Origin: Bacteroidales bacterium UBA3696
Lineage (GTDB): Bacteria > Bacteroidota > Bacteroidia > Bacteroidales > Paludibacteraceae
Assembly (NCBI GenBank): GCA_002372135.1
Contig: DFIN01000032.1
Location: 1-60,437, forward strand
Reading direction: 5' to 3'
Length of the DNA stretch: 60,437 nt
In this document: one piece after another, positions 32,318 to 40,552 of the stretch
How the letters are laid out: each line of letters begins with the position of its first letter
How positions within the stretch are numbered: the first letter of the stretch is position 1
Notes under the pieces: model-generated
Told to the model about the DNA's origin: nothing
Databases searched by the model: none
Seen by the model: the letters and a program-made list of their open reading frames with translations, nothing else
Made by a program: the position numbers and the translations under genes

Positions 32318-35239
32318 TTAGAATCGCATAGGCGGCATACCTCGGCGCGATGGGTCATTGCCCGACTCAATCATGTCCTGTATATAACCGCCCATCCCTT
32401 TCGCTTTGAGATCGCCCATGCGGTTGAACTTGTAGGTAAAGGTCAGCAGAAAATAGGTAGGCAACGTATTGGCTTTCTGATAGCGTACATAGTTCTCACC
32501 CACCGTCTGCACAATATTCTTCTTCTGGTGCAGTATATCAAACGCCTTAAGCGACAACGTAGCCGCATTCCACGTCTTATCCACCGAAGCATTGAGCAGT
32601 ATCTCGTTCACATCCGTCAGACCGGTATATCCATAGCGAGCCGTATAGCCGCAGTCGGCACTGATGTTCCACGACTTGGGCAAGTGAAATTGTATATCGC
32701 CCGTAACGGTCCAATCCACCACATTCGTTACCGAGTTCTGTACGAGGTTATTATCCGTGCGCGAATACACTACGCTTCCTACAACCCCTACATCCACTAT
32801 GTCGTGCGTCAACCGCAACGTCAAACTCTCGTTCAGACGAAGGTTCCCCGTGCGGCTCTCCTGTCCTAAGCCGAACGTATTCTGCTCAATCCATTGCTCA
32901 ATCACGGACGAAGTGCCTTCCTGATTCACGTAAGCAATACGCCGGTTGTACCCTATTTCGGTACGAGTATGGAATTGCATCAACTTGTTGGCAAATGGCG
33001 TATTGAACATCAAGTCTGCACTCACATCCCACGGAATACCCTGTGCATTCACTGTCTGCTGGTAGAGTTTGCCCGTTTCGTCATACACGGTGTTGTTCAC
33101 CAATGCATCCTGCGTCACATTACCGTGCAAACCGCCCATGATACTCCAGAACTTCTCGGCATTAAACTTGGAGTACATAGCATGCAACGAATGCTTGAAC
33201 GCGGGCTTGAGCCCTAAATTTCCGACCGTCTCATTCATTGCGTCGGAATTATTGCGAACAGGCTCCATCTGCGTAACCGACGGCTGCGTATTTGAGCCGC
33301 GATAGAAAATGCGTGCAAACTCTTTCTTGCCAAAATTGTATTTGAAGCGCATATTCGGACTCCAATTCCACGCATAAATAGTGGTATCCCGATGCAGCAC
33401 ATCACCATAATAAGTCATATTATGCGTCTGCGACGGATTGAACTGTGCACCTACGGTCAAGTCCACATTGTCTTTTATATATCGGTAGTTCACCCCCACC
33501 GACTCTTGGTAAAAGCGGTTGGTAAGACGGTTGGAATAGTCGTTGTTGTACTGCCACCCTACCGAAGTGGTATCATACTGATCCTTATGGCTTTCGCGCA
33601 AGTTCGTGCCGAACATCAGCACCGTCTCCAAGAAATGGTTCACCCCGTAAATCGGCTCCACATACGAGGCACGCAGCCGCATATTGACGGCATCATTGCC
33701 CGAATTGGTATATTGATTGACCTTCGCACTATCGCCAAGATTGTCATACGAATAGGTATCAGTGCGACCTTTCGTGTCCGTGAATTGGACATTACCGGTC
33801 AGCGTCAGCGAACGACCGCGACGAAGGAACTTATGATTATAGATGGCACGTATGCGCGCCCCTATTTCATCGGAATTGGAAAAACGGTTCTGATAACCAT
33901 CACTCATCAATGTCTCATCCGACAATCGACTGTACTGATACGCCGAATGACCGTCCGAACGGCTGTTGGTAAACGTAAGACGAGGTTGGATAAGCAGTTT
34001 GTTGAGCGTATCAATCTGATACTCCAACTCAAGTCGAGCCTGTACATCCCATGCATAACTCTTCTTGGAGGTAGAGTCAAGGTTATGGTAAGTCTCGTCG
34101 CCCGAATAACTATCCTTGGTCGCTTGGGAGGTCGTCGTGTTGTACGAATGATTGAGCGTACCGTCCCCGCCAAAAGCCATCGAGGTTTGGCTGTCAATGC
34201 GGCGCAAGTGCTTGGACAGATCCACGTTGGTATTCACCCCAAGATTCTCACTCCACGTAATACCCGAGTTGTTACTTCCTGAGAATGAACCGCGACCGCG
34301 AGACGAACGAATATCATTCGTGTTGTTCGCACTTCCTATAATAGTCGTTTGGCTCTCACCCAAAAGAATATTGGTAAAAAGACCCGCCGTATAGCGAAAA
34401 TCGTCTTCAAAGAAATGGCGTGCTCTTGCGCCGGCAGTACTGCCATATTCAGGATCGGCATAATTGAACCAACCTTCGTTGGCTGTAACCATATCCGCAC
34501 CCAAACCGGCGTTGTAGTTGCCAAACAGACCCTTTTTGCGGTTCTCCTTGAGTGTTAAGTTGATGATGCGCTCCGTCTCGTCGTCCTCAAAACCGGTCAT
34601 CTTGGCTGTCTCCGACTTCTCGTCTATCACCTGTATCTTCTCTATCATCTCAGCGGGTATGTTCTTGGTGGCACTCTGCACATCGTCCCCGAAGAACTTC
34701 TTGCCGTCAATACGCACACCCGTAATCTGTTCGCCGTTGATGGTTACATTACCCTCTCTATCCACCTCCACACCATTCATTTTCTTGAGCAGGTCCTCTA
34801 CCATCGCATTCTCGCCTACTTTGTATGCCGCCGTATTGTATTCTATCGTATCTCCTTTTACGACCATCTCGGCAGCCTGACCTTTGACATCCACCTCACC
34901 AAGAGCTTGTACATTCTCACTCAGTCGAATCGTTGCCACCGTTATCACCTTTGCCGTACCACCTTTTTTAGCACTAACCTCTACGGACACTTTTTTCTCC
35001 ACATATCCTATACTGCTGACCACTAACTCATAGCGACCTTCCTCCACCCGCTGTAAATAGTATGTACCATCCAAGTCTGCTTGCGAGCCTTGCAGCATGG
35101 TTGAATCACGGAACAATCGCACGGTGGCTAACTCTATCGGATCGCCGGTCGTGGCATTGACCACCTTACCGGTAACAATGTATTGTGCGGAAACGGATGC
35201 TGCTAAAAGGAGCACCACTGAAAGAACTTTCCATTTCAT
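32318..35239 (-). CDS. Outer-membrane beta-barrel protein with carboxypeptidase-like N-terminal domain
   Basis: The 973-residue protein has a signal peptide (1-18, cut after SAQ) and a CarboxypepD_reg-like domain (about 20-105: YIVTGKVVNATTGDPIELAT ... DGTYYLQ). A plug-like domain (about 115-225) contains GDTIEYNTAAYKVGENAMVE, LLKKMNGVEVDREG and NIPAEMIEKIQVIDE, then a large barrel. This layout fits the outer-membrane beta-barrel 3 (PF14905-like) branch of TonB-receptor relatives more than SusC transporters, and there is no SusD partner. It starts 46 bases after the SPOR amidase stop on the same strand, so the two may be cotranscribed. Some members of this branch assemble surface structures; the role here is unknown. 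Confidence 0.88.
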   Translation of the reverse strand: MKWKVLSVVLLLAASVSAQYIVTGKVVNATTGDPIELATVRLFRDSTMLQGSQADLDGTYYLQRVEEGRYELVVSSIGYVEKKVSVEVSAKKGGTAKVITVATIRLSENVQALGEVDVKGQAAEMVVKGDTIEYNTAAYKVGENAMVEDLLKKMNGVEVDREGNVTINGEQITGVRIDGKKFFGDDVQSATKNIPAEMIEKIQVIDEKSETAKMTGFEDDETERIINLTLKENRKKGLFGNYNAGLGADMVTANEGWFNYADPEYGSTAGARARHFFEDDFRYTAGLFTNILLGESQTTIIGSANNTNDIRSSRGRGSFSGSNNSGITWSENLGVNTNVDLSKHLRRIDSQTSMAFGGDGTLNHSYNTTTSQATKDSYSGDETYHNLDSTSKKSYAWDVQARLELEYQIDTLNKLLIQPRLTFTNSRSDGHSAYQYSRLSDETLMSDGYQNRFSNSDEIGARIRAIYNHKFLRRGRSLTLTGNVQFTDTKGRTDTYSYDNLGDSAKVNQYTNSGNDAVNMRLRASYVEPIYGVNHFLETVLMFGTNLRESHKDQYDTTSVGWQYNNDYSNRLTNRFYQESVGVNYRYIKDNVDLTVGAQFNPSQTHNMTYYGDVLHRDTTIYAWNWSPNMRFKYNFGKKEFARIFYRGSNTQPSVTQMEPVRNNSDAMNETVGNLGLKPAFKHSLHAMYSKFNAEKFWSIMGGLHGNVTQDALVNNTVYDETGKLYQQTVNAQGIPWDVSADLMFNTPFANKLMQFHTRTEIGYNRRIAYVNQEGTSSVIEQWIEQNTFGLGQESRTGNLRLNESLTLRLTHDIVDVGVVGSVVYSRTDNNLVQNSVTNVVDWTVTGDIQFHLPKSWNISADCGYTARYGYTGLTDVNEILLNASVDKTWNAATLSLKAFDILHQKKNIVQTVGENYVRYQKANTLPTYFLLTFTYKFNRMGDLKAKGMGGYIQDMIESGNDPSRRGMPPMRF

Positions 35240-35285
35240 AAAAACTGGAGTATAAAAAAATTGGGGTATTATAAAGAATCATCTG

Positions 35286-36416
35286 TTATTTCTCGTCCGG
35301 GATAGGAACTACAAAACAGCCCGGAAACTTGCTTTGCAATTTCTTAGCCTGCTCGCGCGCCTCCTCTTCGGTGGCATAACGCCCGTACATGTACTTATAC
35401 CACTCCCCTCTTTGGGTATAGAAGCAGTCTTTCAACCCCTTAAATTCGCGATCACCGGATTTGAGCACATTGCGTGAAGAGAAAATCTGCACCGTATAGC
35501 GTGCCTTCTCAACTTCGGCAGGAGCAGAAGACGGCGTAGATTCCTGATTGGGAACAGGTGTTGCCTCCGCTACGTTTGGAGTAGATGGCTCCACGGAGTT
35601 GGCAGATGGTGTCATAGATTGAGGTTGCTCAGTGTTAGCAGGTTGGGACTGTCCCTTCTTGGCAGGCAGGTAGTAGGAGGAAAAGGCATTAAAAATTGCA
35701 TCCGTTATTTCGCGCTTACCTTTGTCCGAACCTAAATATTTCTCCTCTTCCTTATTGGAAACGAAGCCCATCTCAATGAGCACACTGGGGCACGCCGACT
35801 TGAGCAACACCCAAAAACCGGCTTGACGCACACCTCGGTCGGAACGCTTTAGGTCTGTAACAAAATTCTGCTGAACCAACGTAGCAAACTTCAGGCTGTT
35901 ATCCATATACTGGTTTTGCATCAACTCAAAAATAATATAGGAGTCAATGCTATTCGGATCAAATCCTTGGTATGTGGTTTGGTAATCTGCCTCTAACTTG
36001 ATTACGGCATTTTCACGCATAGCCACATCCAAGTTCTTCTCCATTTTCTCCGTACCCAGTATGAATACCTCCGCTCCATACGCCTTGCGACTCTCGGCTG
36101 AATTGGTGTGAATACAGATAAAGAGGTCTGCATTGTTTTTATTTACAATATTCGCACGCTCTTGCAACGGAATGAACACATCGGTCGAACGGGTCAAAAC
36201 CACATTCACCTCAGGATAAGCGGTACGAATACGGGAAGCCAAACGCAACGACACATCCAAGTTAAGGTCTTTCTCCTTCAACTTAAGCACATGCCCTATC
36301 GCGCCATAATCCTTGCCGCCATGACCCGCGTCAATCACCACGGTAAATGCATTCGCCGCAACCGTACAGCAGAAAACGAACAAAATAAGAGGGAGTAATA
36401 GTTTGTTATTGTGCAT
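35286..36416 (-). CDS. N-acetylmuramoyl-L-alanine amidase with C-terminal SPOR domain
   Basis: This periplasmic zinc amidase cleaves the peptide from MurNAc, typically at division. The 376-residue protein has a signal peptide (1-21). The Amidase_3 fold follows, with metal ligands in VVIDAGHGGKDYG and CIHTNS and the catalytic Glu in IEMGFVSN. A Pro/Ser/Thr/Glu-rich linker (about 250-295) leads to a SPOR domain (about 300-370, ARYTVQIFSSRN ... YGRYATEEEA) that binds denuded glycan at the septum. A longer frame from 36470 exists, but that start lies upstream of the predicted -7 element, so ATG 36416 is chosen. Its promoter diverges from rel, and the beta-barrel gene follows. Confidence 0.92.
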   Translation of the reverse strand: MHNNKLLLPLILFVFCCTVAANAFTVVIDAGHGGKDYGAIGHVLKLKEKDLNLDVSLRLASRIRTAYPEVNVVLTRSTDVFIPLQERANIVNKNNADLFICIHTNSAESRKAYGAEVFILGTEKMEKNLDVAMRENAVIKLEADYQTTYQGFDPNSIDSYIIFELMQNQYMDNSLKFATLVQQNFVTDLKRSDRGVRQAGFWVLLKSACPSVLIEMGFVSNKEEEKYLGSDKGKREITDAIFNAFSSYYLPAKKGQSQPANTEQPQSMTPSANSVEPSTPNVAEATPVPNQESTPSSAPAEVEKARYTVQIFSSRNVLKSGDREFKGLKDCFYTQRGEWYKYMYGRYATEEEAREQAKKLQSKFPGCFVVPIPDEK

Positions 36417-36441
36417 ACTCGTATCTACATAATAAGACAGG

Positions 36442-36474
36442 CAAAAGTAGCCCCCCCCCATTGATTGCACAAAA
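36442..36474 (-). promoter_or_regulatory. Amidase promoter with a nine-base G/C homopolymer in the spacer
   Basis: On the minus strand TTTTG (36474-36470) and TACTTTTG (36449-36442) are separated by 20 bases. The spacer contains a run of nine C on the plus strand (36451-36459; nine G on the transcribed-sense strand). Slippage in the run would change the -33/-7 spacing, so phase-variable expression is possible. Confidence 0.65.
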
Positions 36475-36489
36475 TAAAATAAGCCTACC

Positions 36490-36534
36490 CCTCACTTTTG
36501 GGGCAAAAGTGAGGCTATTTTTAGAGAAAATAGC
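36490..36534. promoter_or_regulatory. Two adjacent perfect palindromes between the divergent amidase and rel promoters
   Basis: CCTCACTTTTG (36490-36500), loop GGG, CAAAAGTGAGG (36504-36514) forms an 11-bp-arm palindrome. GCTATTTT (36514-36521), loop TAGAG, AAAATAGC (36527-36534) forms an 8-bp-arm palindrome sharing its first base with the previous one. Both lie exactly between the two -33 boxes (36474 and 36542), where no coding gene ends, so they look more like operators than terminators. Confidence 0.6.
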
Positions 36535-36541
36535 AGAAAGA

Positions 36542-36572
36542 TTGTGCAATTATTGAAAAATGGATATTTTTG
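36542..36572 (+). promoter_or_regulatory. Predicted promoter for rel
   Basis: TTG (36542-36544) and TATTTTTG (36565-36572) are 20 bases apart and match the Bacteroidota -33/-7 pattern. The rel ATG at 36594 is 22 bases downstream of the -7 box. Confidence 0.7.
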
Positions 36573-36593
36573 CGGGCTTAAAAAGCATATTTT

Positions 36594-38354
36594 ATGACAG
36601 AGAGCGGGTTTACACAAGAAGAGGAACAGACCATTGAGCGTGAATTTGATGCCCTGTTGGACGATTATGCACATACCATGCACCAGCAGAAGGTAGCCAT
36701 CGTTCGCCGAGCCTTTCAGTTCGCACATCATGCCCATAGGGGCGTAAGGCGTCTGAGCGGCGAACCGTACATCATGCATCCGTTAGCCGTGGCGCGCATC
36801 GTGGTGCGGGAAATCGGATTAGGAAGTACCAGTATATGTGCGGCTTTGCTCCACGATGTGGTGGAAGATACCGATTACACCGTAGAGGATATAGAGCAAC
36901 ACTTCAACAAAAAAATAGCCGACATCGTAGAAGGTCTAACTAAGATAAGCGGTGGCGTATTTGCCACACAGGACGAAAAGCAAGCCACCAATATCCGCAA
37001 ATTGGTCCTCACCATGTCCGACGATGTACGAGTGGTACTTATCAAGATTGCCGACCGTCTGCACAATATGCGCACATTAGGAGCACAATCGCCTGCTAAT
37101 CAACAAAAGATTGCACGCGAAACGATGTTCATCTACGCTCCGTTGGCACACCGTTTAGGACTCTTCCCCATCAAAAGTGAATTGGAAGACCTCAGTTTTC
37201 ATTACCTCCATCCTGACATCTACGAAGAGATAGACCACAAACTATCTGCCGTGAAAGAAGTACAGATGGAGGATTTCCGTTCATACATAGAGCCTATCAA
37301 ACGCAAACTGACCGATATGGGTATGCACTTTACCGTGTCAGCCCGCGTCAAATCCGTCTTTTCCATTTGGGAAAAGATGCAGAAAAAGAACATTCCCTTC
37401 GAAGACGTATATGACCTTTTGGCGGTGCGCATCATCTTTGAGCCTTCCGAAGGACTATCGGAAAAGGATCAGTGCTGGATGATTTATTCAGCCATCACCT
37501 CTATCTACCGCCCTCATCCTGAACGCATACGGGACTGGATCTCATCTCCCAAGTCCAACGGCTACGAAGCACTTCACGTAACCGTAATGAGTCCGTTCGG
37601 CTATTGGGTAGAAGTGCAGATACGCTCGGAACGAATGCACGAACTGGCGGAAAAAGGATTGGCTGCCCACTGGAAGTACAAGACCGACAACTACGAAGAG
37701 TCGGAGTTAGACCACTGGCTATTGGATATCAAGGACATTCTTGACAACCCTGACACCGATGCCATGGCTTTCTTGGATACGTTCAAACTCAACCTCTTTG
37801 CAGACGAGGTGTTTGTGTTCACGCCAAAAGGTGATTTTAAGACCCTTCCCAAAGACTCCACCGTGTTAGACTTTGCCTACTATATCCACTCGGAGTTAGG
37901 CGAACACTGCATAGGAGCCAAGGTCAATCATAAGATGGAGTCCATTACCTACCGCCTCATGAGCGGCGACCAGGTGGAAATCCTGACCTCGCAAAAACAG
38001 CAGCCCGAACCCGAATGGCTGAACATGGTCGTTACAGCCAAAGCACAAAGTGCAATCAAACACTATTTTAACAAACAGACAGACGGCAAGAAACGCAATA
38101 TAGAACCGCGCTTGGTTAAACTGCTACTGCGCGGAAATGACAACTTCGGTGTACTAGTCAAAATGCTCTATATCATCAGCGACAAGATGCACCTCAACCT
38201 GCGCAGCCTGCATACCGAAGTGGAGGACAAACGGTTTGAATGTATCATCGAGCTGTTCGTCTTCGACGATAAATCGCTCAGCCAACTATGCGCCGAGTTG
38301 CGCCAATTGCCCGAACTGACTGATGTGGAACAAGTACATGACGACATTCAATAA
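36594..38354 (+). CDS. Bifunctional-looking (p)ppGpp synthetase/hydrolase of the RelA/SpoT family, shortened
   Basis: The 586-residue Rel protein has an HD hydrolase domain with H45/H48-H62, HD at 87-88 and the IADRLHNMRTL block. A synthetase domain follows (VKSVFSIWEKMQKKNIPF, RIRDWISSPKSNGYEALHVTV, VEVQIRSERMHELAE). A TGS domain (about 405-465, VFVFTPKGDFKTLPKDS) and a C-terminal ACT domain (about 517-586) complete it. Normal Rel proteins are about 730-750 residues. Here TGS and ACT are joined by only about 50 residues, so most of the helical and zinc-finger/RIS region is missing. Both catalytic domains look intact, so it should make and degrade (p)ppGpp, but ribosome-linked control may differ. 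It has its own promoter and possible operators shared with the amidase gene. Confidence 0.92.
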   Translation: MTESGFTQEEEQTIEREFDALLDDYAHTMHQQKVAIVRRAFQFAHHAHRGVRRLSGEPYIMHPLAVARIVVREIGLGSTSICAALLHDVVEDTDYTVEDIEQHFNKKIADIVEGLTKISGGVFATQDEKQATNIRKLVLTMSDDVRVVLIKIADRLHNMRTLGAQSPANQQKIARETMFIYAPLAHRLGLFPIKSELEDLSFHYLHPDIYEEIDHKLSAVKEVQMEDFRSYIEPIKRKLTDMGMHFTVSARVKSVFSIWEKMQKKNIPFEDVYDLLAVRIIFEPSEGLSEKDQCWMIYSAITSIYRPHPERIRDWISSPKSNGYEALHVTVMSPFGYWVEVQIRSERMHELAEKGLAAHWKYKTDNYEESELDHWLLDIKDILDNPDTDAMAFLDTFKLNLFADEVFVFTPKGDFKTLPKDSTVLDFAYYIHSELGEHCIGAKVNHKMESITYRLMSGDQVEILTSQKQQPEPEWLNMVVTAKAQSAIKHYFNKQTDGKKRNIEPRLVKLLLRGNDNFGVLVKMLYIISDKMHLNLRSLHTEVEDKRFECIIELFVFDDKSLSQLCAELRQLPELTDVEQVHDDIQ

Positions 38355-38381
38355 TTTGTTAATATATCACACATTACAACT

Positions 38382-39458
38382 ATGAAAAAAGTATTTTCAA
38401 TGCTAATGGGCATCCTCATGGCAGGTATGCTGACGGCTCAAGAGCCTGTAATTAAATTTGACAAAACGACCCACGACTTTGGTAAAATCAACGAAGCAGA
38501 CGGCCGCGTTACCACCGTGTTCACTTTCCGCAACGAAGGCATGAGTCCGCTCGTGCTCAACAATGTACGCGCCAGTTGCGGCTGCACTACCCCCAAGTGG
38601 ACCAAAGAACCCGTAGAACCCGGTCAAGAAGGGCAAATCACCGTTACCTACAATCCTAACGGACGTCCGGGACACTTCCAAAAGACCATCACCGTTACCT
38701 CCAATGCCAAAGAAACAACCGCTAAACTATTCATCAAAGGCGAAGTGATTCCCAAGACGGTAAAACCCGTGGACAAATTCCCCGTCAAGATGGGCGACCT
38801 GAGTTTGGCTGAAGGTTCAATGGACTTTGGCGACGTAACGAAAGGCGGACAAGTATCCAGAACACTGACCTACACCAACGAGAAGGTGGATTCGTTCCTG
38901 TTGTCATTCACTTCGGACAACTACGTAGTGGCTTATCCCTCGTTTGACAGACCCGAATTGATGGTACAAAAAGGTCAAAAAGGCGAGATGAAAATTTTGT
39001 TTGATGCCATTGCTTGCAACCAATACGGACCGGTAGAAACAGCCGTTTATCCCGTTATCAACGGCAAGAAAGGGGCTGAACCTATCGTGATTCGCGCTAA
39101 CGTGGTAGAGGACTTTTCCAAGTTGAGCGAGGCTGACAAGATGAATGCACCTATTCTTGTTATCAATGATGCCATTGATCTGGGTACATTCCGTCTCAAC
39201 GCCAAAAAGGGAAACACCAAGACCACCATCCAACTCGCTAATGCCGGTCAGAACCCGCTGATGGTACGCCGCGTGGTAACAACCTCCGAAAAAATACATG
39301 TCATTCCGCCCAAGAGCATCCGTTCGGGCAAGAAAAGCAATGTGCAAGTGAACATACGCACTGCCGATGCGGGCACATTCGAATTACCCGTTACCTTCAT
39401 CACCAACGACCCCAAACAACCCGTTAAAAAAGTTACACTTCGCTGGACAGTTCAATAG
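38382..39458 (+). CDS. DUF1573 domain secreted protein
   Basis: The 358-residue protein has a signal peptide (1-19, cut after LTAQ). A DUF1573 domain (about 22-120: IKFDKTTHDFGKINEADG ... NVRASCGCTTPKWTKEPVEPG ... ITVTYNPNGRPGHFQKTI) follows. Two more Ig-like beta domains complete it (about 140-240 and 260-358), the last again with DPKQPVKKVTLRW. The CGC motif is a hallmark of the first domain. DUF1573 proteins are common exported Bacteroidota proteins with ASH/Ig-like folds and no settled function. It starts 28 bases after rel with no clear promoter in between, and meaB follows two bases after its stop, suggesting cotranscription. Confidence 0.9.
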   Translation: MKKVFSMLMGILMAGMLTAQEPVIKFDKTTHDFGKINEADGRVTTVFTFRNEGMSPLVLNNVRASCGCTTPKWTKEPVEPGQEGQITVTYNPNGRPGHFQKTITVTSNAKETTAKLFIKGEVIPKTVKPVDKFPVKMGDLSLAEGSMDFGDVTKGGQVSRTLTYTNEKVDSFLLSFTSDNYVVAYPSFDRPELMVQKGQKGEMKILFDAIACNQYGPVETAVYPVINGKKGAEPIVIRANVVEDFSKLSEADKMNAPILVINDAIDLGTFRLNAKKGNTKTTIQLANAGQNPLMVRRVVTTSEKIHVIPPKSIRSGKKSNVQVNIRTADAGTFELPVTFITNDPKQPVKKVTLRWTVQ

Positions 39459-39460
39459 AT

Positions 39461-40552
39461 ATGCATCATCCGGAAAACGACAAGCAATACAAAGGGTTAG
39501 TGGTCAACGAGGGCGTAAAGAACCTGCCCCAAGTCAATCCGTATGCGCGGTTCAGCCGTCAAAAACAGACGCTGACCGCCCACGAATATGTGGAAGGTAT
39601 ATTGCGGGGCGACATCACCTTATTAGGCAAGGCGGTTACCCTTATCGAAAGCAATCTACCTCAAGACCAAGCCATTGCCCAACAAGTCATTGAGCAGTGT
39701 CTGCCCTATTCGGGTAACTCTATTCGTTTAGGTATTACAGGCGTTCCAGGTGCCGGTAAATCCACATTTATTGAGGCACTCGGCACACAACTGTGCCACC
39801 AAGGCAAGCATCTGGCTGTACTGGCTATAGACCCGTCTTCGGAACGCAGCAAAGGCTCTATATTGGGCGACAAGACACGAATGAACGAACTGTCGGTGGA
39901 GGCGAATGCATTTATTCGCCCTTCCCCGTCAGCCGGCAGCCTCGGTGGGGTAGCGCGCAAGACGCGCGAAACAATCGTACTCTGCGAAGCGGCAGGATTT
40001 GATACCATCATGGTCGAAACGGTAGGCGTGGGGCAAAGCGAAACGGCGGCGCACTCCATGGTGGACTTTTTTCTATTGCTGCAAGTAACGGGCACCGGAG
40101 ATGAACTGCAAGGTATCAAACGAGGCATCATGGAGATGGCAGACGGCATAGCCATCAACAAATGCGATGGCAACAACATCGAACGCGCCCAAGCCGCACG
40201 AGTCAGTTTTAAGAACGCCTTAGCTCTCTTCCCGCCTACCGAATCAGGATGGCAACCCTACGCCGAGACCTGCTCGTCGGTGGACAAAACGGGCATACTC
40301 AAAGTATGGAAAATGGTGGAAGACTATATCCGCTTTACTCGCGAAAACGGCTACTTTGACCGCCGCCGCACCCAACAAGCCAAATACTGGATGTACGAAA
40401 CCATCAACTCGGCGTTGCTCAACGGATTTTACCAACACCCGCAAATAGAGCAACGACTCCTCGAAATGGAAAAACAAGTATTAGACAACAAGATTAGCAG
40501 TTTTGTGGCTGCCCACCAACTCCTGCAAGAATATGCCCGCTACAACCACTAA
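39461..40552 (+). CDS. meaB: Methylmalonyl-CoA mutase-associated GTPase MeaB (ArgK family)
   Basis: This 363-residue G3E-type P-loop GTPase protects and reloads methylmalonyl-CoA mutase with adenosylcobalamin. Walker A reads GITGVPGAGKST near residues 87-97. The AVLAIDPSSERSKGSILGDKTRM block, the ETVGVGQSE motif and the base-recognition NKCDGNN (INKCD) are all present. Length is normal. The mutase genes are not in the window, which is not unusual. It starts two bases after the DUF1573 gene stop, and the dnaB start lies inside its 3' end, so the three genes appear linked. Confidence 0.93.
   Translation: MHHPENDKQYKGLVVNEGVKNLPQVNPYARFSRQKQTLTAHEYVEGILRGDITLLGKAVTLIESNLPQDQAIAQQVIEQCLPYSGNSIRLGITGVPGAGKSTFIEALGTQLCHQGKHLAVLAIDPSSERSKGSILGDKTRMNELSVEANAFIRPSPSAGSLGGVARKTRETIVLCEAAGFDTIMVETVGVGQSETAAHSMVDFFLLLQVTGTGDELQGIKRGIMEMADGIAINKCDGNNIERAQAARVSFKNALALFPPTESGWQPYAETCSSVDKTGILKVWKMVEDYIRFTRENGYFDRRRTQQAKYWMYETINSALLNGFYQHPQIEQRLLEMEKQVLDNKISSFVAAHQLLQEYARYNH

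Noticed and set aside
36417..36470. Longer amidase start at 36470
   Set aside because: It lies upstream of the predicted -7 element and runs through the nine-base homopolymer. ATG 36416 starts directly at a signal peptide.
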